Origin: Alphaproteobacteria bacterium
GTDB lineage: Bacteria > Pseudomonadota > Alphaproteobacteria > Acetobacterales > Acetobacteraceae
NCBI GenBank assembly: GCA_016869735.1
Contig: VGDL01000020.1
Coordinates: 1-56,092 of the forward strand
DNA length: 56,092 bases
Reading direction: 5' to 3'
The notes beneath the pieces were generated by a model, which saw only the letters and a list, made by a program, of their open reading frames with translations, made no database searches and was not told where the DNA came from. The first letter of the stretch is position 1, and each line of letters opens with the position of its first letter. Both the position numbers and the translations under genes were made by a program. Of the stretch, positions 52,934 to 56,092 are shown piece after piece.

Positions 52934-54025
52934 ATGCAGAAAGCCATTCCCTGCACGCTGATGCGCGGCGGCACTAGCCGCGGCCCCTATTTCCTGCGCG
53001 ATGATCTGCCCGAGGATCGGGAAGCCATGGGGCGCGTTTTGCTCGCCGCCATGGGTTCACCGGATGCGCGGCAAATTGATGGGCTGGGGGGTGCGACGAC
53101 GCTCACCAGCAAGGTTTGCATCGTCTCCCGCGCTGCAGCCGGTGAAGCGCAGCAGGTGGATTATTTGTTCGCGCAAGTTTCCGTGGATCGCGCCTTCGTG
53201 GATTGGGGGCCAACTTGCGGGAATATGCTGGCGGGCGTTGGGCCTTTCGCGATTGAAAGCGGGCTGGTGCCAGCCGAAGAAGGCGAAACCCGCGTGATGA
53301 TCCGCGCGGTGAATACCGGTGCGATGATCGAAGCCGTGGTGCAAACGCCAGGCAAGCGCGTGAATTATGAAGGTGATACCGCGATTGCCGGCGTGCCCGG
53401 CAACGCCGCCCCCATTGTCCTGAATTTCGCCGATGCGGTGGGGGGAGCAACCGGGAAGCTGATGCCAACCGGCAATGCGATTGATGTCATTGATGGCGTG
53501 GAAGTCACCTGCCTTGATATCTGCATGCCGGTGGTGATCGCCCGCGCGCGGGATTTCGGCAAAACCGCCCACGAGACCGCCAAGGAATTGGATGCCGACA
53601 AGGACTTCATGGCCCGGATTGAAGCCATTCGCCGCAAGGCGAGCCTTGCCATGGGCATGGGTGATGCGGAAGGCCGCGTCATTCCGAAATTCGCGATTAT
53701 CGCGGAACCCGCCGGCGGGCAGGGCGGTGTGGCGGCGCGCTATTTCACGCCGCTCGCCTGCCATGAAGCCATGGCGGTGACGGGCGGGATTTGCATCGCA
53801 AGCGCTTGCGTGCTGCCGAGTACGATGGCGGAAGGTGTGGCGCAGATCACAGGCGCGGATCGGGAGACGATTGTGCTGGAACACCCAACCGGCAGCATGG
53901 AAGCGGTGATCACCACGCGCCGCGCGGCGGATGGATCGCGCGAGGTGATTTCGGGCGGCACGCTGCGGACCGCGCGGCGGCTGATGGCGGGCGAGGTTTA
54001 TGTCCCCGCCCGCGCTTGGGGTTAA
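52934..54025 (+). CDS. PrpF-family isomerase (4-oxalomesaconate tautomerase/aconitate isomerase-like)
   Basis: A 363-residue protein of the diaminopimelate-epimerase fold. PrpF features: the N-terminal CTLMRGGTSRGPYFL (residues 6-20), GLGGATTLTSKVCIV near 51, WGPTCGNMLAGVG with a candidate catalytic cysteine near 95, and GVPGNAAPIVLNF near 155. Members include GalD and methylaconitate isomerase. It follows the TctA-TctB gene by 11 bases, suggesting that the imported acid is an unsaturated di- or tricarboxylate which is isomerised. Its 3' end meets a repeat copy. Confidence 0.91.
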   Translation: MQKAIPCTLMRGGTSRGPYFLRDDLPEDREAMGRVLLAAMGSPDARQIDGLGGATTLTSKVCIVSRAAAGEAQQVDYLFAQVSVDRAFVDWGPTCGNMLAGVGPFAIESGLVPAEEGETRVMIRAVNTGAMIEAVVQTPGKRVNYEGDTAIAGVPGNAAPIVLNFADAVGGATGKLMPTGNAIDVIDGVEVTCLDICMPVVIARARDFGKTAHETAKELDADKDFMARIEAIRRKASLAMGMGDAEGRVIPKFAIIAEPAGGQGGVAARYFTPLACHEAMAVTGGICIASACVLPSTMAEGVAQITGADRETIVLEHPTGSMEAVITTRRAADGSREVISGGTLRTARRLMAGEVYVPARAWG

Positions 54026-54039
54026 CCCATTCATGTTGT

Positions 54040-54090
54040 GGTCCGCTAAACGGACCGCACCATGAATCACTTTTTGCGCGGCTGATTCAC
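54040..54090 (+). repeat. Hairpin-plus-core repeat, copy 2
   Basis: A GGTCCG/CGGACC stem (54040-54045 with 54051-54056, CTAAA loop) is followed 21 bases later by GCGGCTGATTCAC (54078-54090), the same 13-base core and order as copy 1 read on the minus strand at 23894-23950. It fills the gap between the convergent PrpF and decarboxylase genes. TGAATCA at 54063-54069 also forms an inverted repeat with TGATTCA in the core. Confidence 0.45.
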
Positions 54091-54115
54091 GGCTTTGGCT
54101 TTCAGCCTCCGCCGA

Positions 54116-54712
54116 TCAGACGCGCGCCGCCATCCCGCGCATAAAGGTCTCGCGGAAGCGGATCGGGTCGCGGTCCGTTTGCGTTTTGCCGGGTTCGTTA
54201 TCAATTCGCGCGCCGATCACATGCGGGCCATCGGTCGTAAGGGCGCGGTCGATCAGCGCATCAAACTCTGCCTCATCCGCCGCCCAATGGGCGGAAGCAA
54301 TGCCGGAAGCGTGCGCAATCGCCACCAGATCGGTGCCCGCTTTCGCCGCCGGCGTGCCCTGGCCGCCGGTGATCTGGTAAATGCCATTGTCCCAAATGAT
54401 CACAATCAGATTTTTTGGCGCCTGCGCGGCAATGGTGGAAAGGCAACCCAACTGCATCAGCAGTGACCCGTCGCCCTCCAACGCGAAAACGCGCCGTTCC
54501 GGCTGAGCAATGGCCACACCCATGGCAATCGGTGCGGCCAGACCCATGCTGCCGAGCATGTAGTAATTCTCGGCACGATGGCCGGCGGCCCACAAATCCC
54601 AGTTGGAATTGCCGATGCCGCCAATCACGGCTTCCTGCTTCGTCAGCTTGCCCACCACGCGCTTGGTGAGTGCGGCGCGGTTCATCACCTGCGTATTGCG
54701 ACGATCTTCCAT
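54116..54712 (-). CDS. TPP-binding subunit, sulfopyruvate/phosphonopyruvate decarboxylase-like (ComE-like)
   Basis: A 198-residue protein holding the pyrophosphate half of a split TPP-dependent decarboxylase. The TPP motif begins with GDGS and continues LLMQLGCLSTIAAQ, ending at WDNGIYQITGG (about residues 79-117, GDG-x-N). LGSMGLAAPIAMGVAIAQPER is the usual preceding block. In ComDE-type enzymes this beta part pairs with an alpha part, encoded directly upstream two bases away. It decarboxylates a 2-oxo acid; sulfopyruvate and phosphonopyruvate are the known substrates for this split form. Confidence 0.87.
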   Translation of the reverse strand: MEDRRNTQVMNRAALTKRVVGKLTKQEAVIGGIGNSNWDLWAAGHRAENYYMLGSMGLAAPIAMGVAIAQPERRVFALEGDGSLLMQLGCLSTIAAQAPKNLIVIIWDNGIYQITGGQGTPAAKAGTDLVAIAHASGIASAHWAADEAEFDALIDRALTTDGPHVIGARIDNEPGKTQTDRDPIRFRETFMRGMAARV

Positions 54713-54714
54713 GA

Positions 54715-55239
54715 TCAGCGCCCCCCGGTCAGCAGCGGTGAAAGGATCAGGCAGGCCGGCCAGCGCGTGGCGAAAGCCTGGCGCATGGTGCGGCTGGCGA
54801 TGAAGGCGGCCTCATCCAGGCGGGACATGGTGTGGTGTTCAATCCCCATGCTGTCCAGGATTGGGCGCATGGTGCGGCAGACAATCGCCTGTCCGGGATT
54901 GAATTCACCCAAAGTGCCGCGTTCGCTCACCAGCATCAGCACCGGGATTTGGCTGGCCACAACAAGGGAGGCAAGAACATTGGGCAGGGTGGCGAAGCCC
55001 GACGTCTGCATCAGCACAATGCCGCGCATGCCCGCCATGGTGGCGCCGGCGACGATACCGATGGCTTCTTCCTCTCGCGCGGCGGGGAAGGTGGTGAAGA
55101 AGGGATCGGCATGGCAGCCATCAATCAGGGGGCGCAGGACATTATCCGGCACATAGGTCACCAGCCGGACGTTGTTGTCCTTCAGGGCCTGGCGGACGAT
55201 GCCATGCCAGCTTGGCGCGCTTTCGGCGGCACTCGACAT
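54715..55239 (-). CDS. TPP enzyme PYR-domain subunit, sulfopyruvate decarboxylase alpha-like (ComD-like)
   Basis: A 174-residue protein matching the N-terminal pyrimidine-binding half of the decarboxylase. TYVPDNVLRPLIDG near residue 27 is characteristic of sulfopyruvate decarboxylase alpha, and AREEEAIGIVAGATMAG near 55 carries the catalytic TPP-activating glutamate. ATG 55239 (MSSAAES) is used; an upstream GTG (55278) lacks a ribosome site. It forms a two-gene unit with the ComE-like subunit and lies 76 bases after an AEC-type permease. Confidence 0.87.
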   Translation of the reverse strand: MSSAAESAPSWHGIVRQALKDNNVRLVTYVPDNVLRPLIDGCHADPFFTTFPAAREEEAIGIVAGATMAGMRGIVLMQTSGFATLPNVLASLVVASQIPVLMLVSERGTLGEFNPGQAIVCRTMRPILDSMGIEHHTMSRLDEAAFIASRTMRQAFATRWPACLILSPLLTGGR

Positions 55240-55315
55240 GATGGGCGTTTGCTCCGTTGCTGTAAGAAAAAATGACACTATGGCGAAGCAGCGCGCCCGC
55301 CAAGCGTAACCCCAC

Positions 55316-56092
55316 TCAAGGCACTGGTACGTCCAACAGCCAGGCGGTGGCAGGAAAGGCGATGGCGGCGATGATGGTGGTGAACAGCACAGCGGCCGAG
55401 GCTTCCTCAGCCCCGATACCCTGGCGTTGCGCGAGCAGATAGGCGTTGGTCGCGGTGGGCATGGCGGCCAACAGCACGCCGCAAATCACCCAGAATGGAT
55501 CAAGCGCCAGCAAGCTTCCCAGGACGAACCACATCAGCGTGGGGTAGATGAACAGCTTCGCCGCGGTAATGCCAAAAGCCACCGCAAAAAGCTGCCCGCC
55601 AATTTTTAGCCGCGCGAGGGTACCGCCCAAAGCAAATAGCGCCGTCGGCCCGGCGGCATTGCCAAGGAAGGACAGAAAGCGTTCGATCGGCGCGGGGATG
55701 GGCAACTCAAGTCCGGCGGAGGCCGCGCCAAGCGCAATGGAAAGGATCACGGGACTCCGCAGCAGGCCGCGCAAGCCCGCCATCACCGCTTTCAGGCCCT
55801 CACCTTTCGCTGAGGGCGCCATCAGCATGGACCCAAGCGCGATAATCACCGCCACTTCCGCGACAATCGCCATGGCAACCGGCCCCGCAATGCGCGGGCC
55901 CAGCATGGGCAGCATCAGCGGTGGCGCCAGATAGCCGACATTGCCCATGGCGGCAGCGGCGCCAAAGGCGGAACCGATGCGGATATTGCCGCGCGCAACG
56001 CGCCCGATCAGCATCGCGCCAGCGAAGATGGCAAGGCAGGCGCCCAGATAGCCAGTGAAGTAAATGGCATCGAAGCTTTCGCGCAAAGGCTG
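55316..56092 (-). CDS. AEC-family transporter (5' end outside window)
   Basis: The C-terminal 258 or so codons of a ten-helix auxin-efflux-carrier type permease; full-length members are near 310 residues, so about 50 residues lie beyond the right edge. The reading frame is open to the window end, and no convincing start is inside. Features are AAMGNVGYLAPPLMLPMLG near the start of the visible part and the C-terminal VLLAAMPTATNAYLLAQ, a crossover region of this family. Members move organic acids such as malonate or malate. It probably belongs with the downstream decarboxylase subunits. Confidence 0.88.
   Translation of the reverse strand, partial: QPLRESFDAIYFTGYLGACLAIFAGAMLIGRVARGNIRIGSAFGAAAAMGNVGYLAPPLMLPMLGPRIAGPVAMAIVAEVAVIIALGSMLMAPSAKGEGLKAVMAGLRGLLRSPVILSIALGAASAGLELPIPAPIERFLSFLGNAAGPTALFALGGTLARLKIGGQLFAVAFGITAAKLFIYPTLMWFVLGSLLALDPFWVICGVLLAAMPTATNAYLLAQRQGIGAEEASAAVLFTTIIAAIAFPATAWLLDVPVP

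Noticed and set aside
1-56092. tRNA, rRNA, CRISPR, prophage or insertion-sequence features
   Set aside because: No T-loop-like GTTCRANNC with flanking stems in intergenic DNA, no regularly spaced repeats, and no transposase, integrase or phage structural genes were seen.

Overview
The window is a 56 kb, GC-rich, almost wholly protein-coding stretch of an alphaproteobacterial chromosome. Gene content and order point to the Rhodospirillales, probably a Roseomonas-like member of the Acetobacteraceae: radA-cvpA-purF-SDR, uvrC-pgsA-moaD-moaE, petABC next to hemF, and several Bug-type periplasmic receptors beside catabolic genes. This placement is inference from gene content; no rRNA or tRNA was seen that could confirm it. 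I found no prophage, insertion sequence or CRISPR array.

Layout. 1-3.3 kb: a gamma-glutamyltransferase-like enzyme (cut by the window edge) divergent from an MmgE/PrpD protein that overlaps an alpha/beta hydrolase lipoprotein. 3.3-9.6 kb (minus strand): an Ugp-type sugar/glycerol-phosphate-like ABC importer (binding protein, two permeases, ATPase) followed by an SDR dehydrogenase and a type-2 malate/lactate-like dehydrogenase, with an intercistronic hairpin after the binding protein and a terminator before the last gene. 9.8-12.3 kb: glutathione synthetase, a glutathione S-transferase and a gamma-glutamyl-GABA hydrolase. 12.3-12.6 kb: the only gene-free stretch above 300 bases; it holds a strong terminator preceded by two more stem-loops, a candidate small RNA or structured 3' UTR. 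12.6-20.5 kb: FAH-family hydrolase, then the housekeeping run radA, cvpA, purF, SDR, soluble lytic transglycosylase, pgpA, pncC. 20.6-26.1 kb: a six-gene catabolic operon of unknown substrate (carboxymuconolactone decarboxylase-like, 3-hydroxyisobutyrate dehydrogenase-like, FMN/FAD/Fe-S ene-reductase, metallo-beta-lactamase-fold hydrolase, Bug receptor, NIPSNAP). 26.1-35.2 kb: prfC (minus), a FolM-like pteridine reductase overlapping folB, an AT-rich gap with a perfect DnaA box, then uvrC, pgsA, a proline-rich lipoprotein, moaD, moaE, a large membrane protein and a TauE/SafE permease. 35.2-38.9 kb: hemF divergent from the cytochrome bc1 operon petABC, which ends in a clear terminator. 39-46.5 kb: GNAT, Bug receptor, acyl-CoA synthetase, omega-aminotransferase, CobW/COG0523 GTPase overlapping a WD40 propeller, DUF3775 protein. 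46.5-49.7 kb (minus): RluA-type pseudouridine synthase and AsmA protein. 49.8-54.0 kb: a tripartite tricarboxylate transporter made of a receptor plus one polypeptide that appears to fuse TctA and TctB, then a PrpF-type isomerase. 54.1-56.1 kb (minus): an AEC-family permease (cut by the window edge) and the two halves of a sulfopyruvate/phosphonopyruvate-decarboxylase-like TPP enzyme.

No dramatic new defence or mobile system is visible. The points most worth a second look are the uncharacterised catabolic operon at 20.6-26.1 kb, the TctA-TctB fusion with PrpF and decarboxylase neighbours, the structured RNA candidate at 12.35-12.45 kb, the AT-rich DnaA-box region before uvrC, and a two-copy hairpin repeat, one copy of which appears to supply the last codons of a flavoenzyme.
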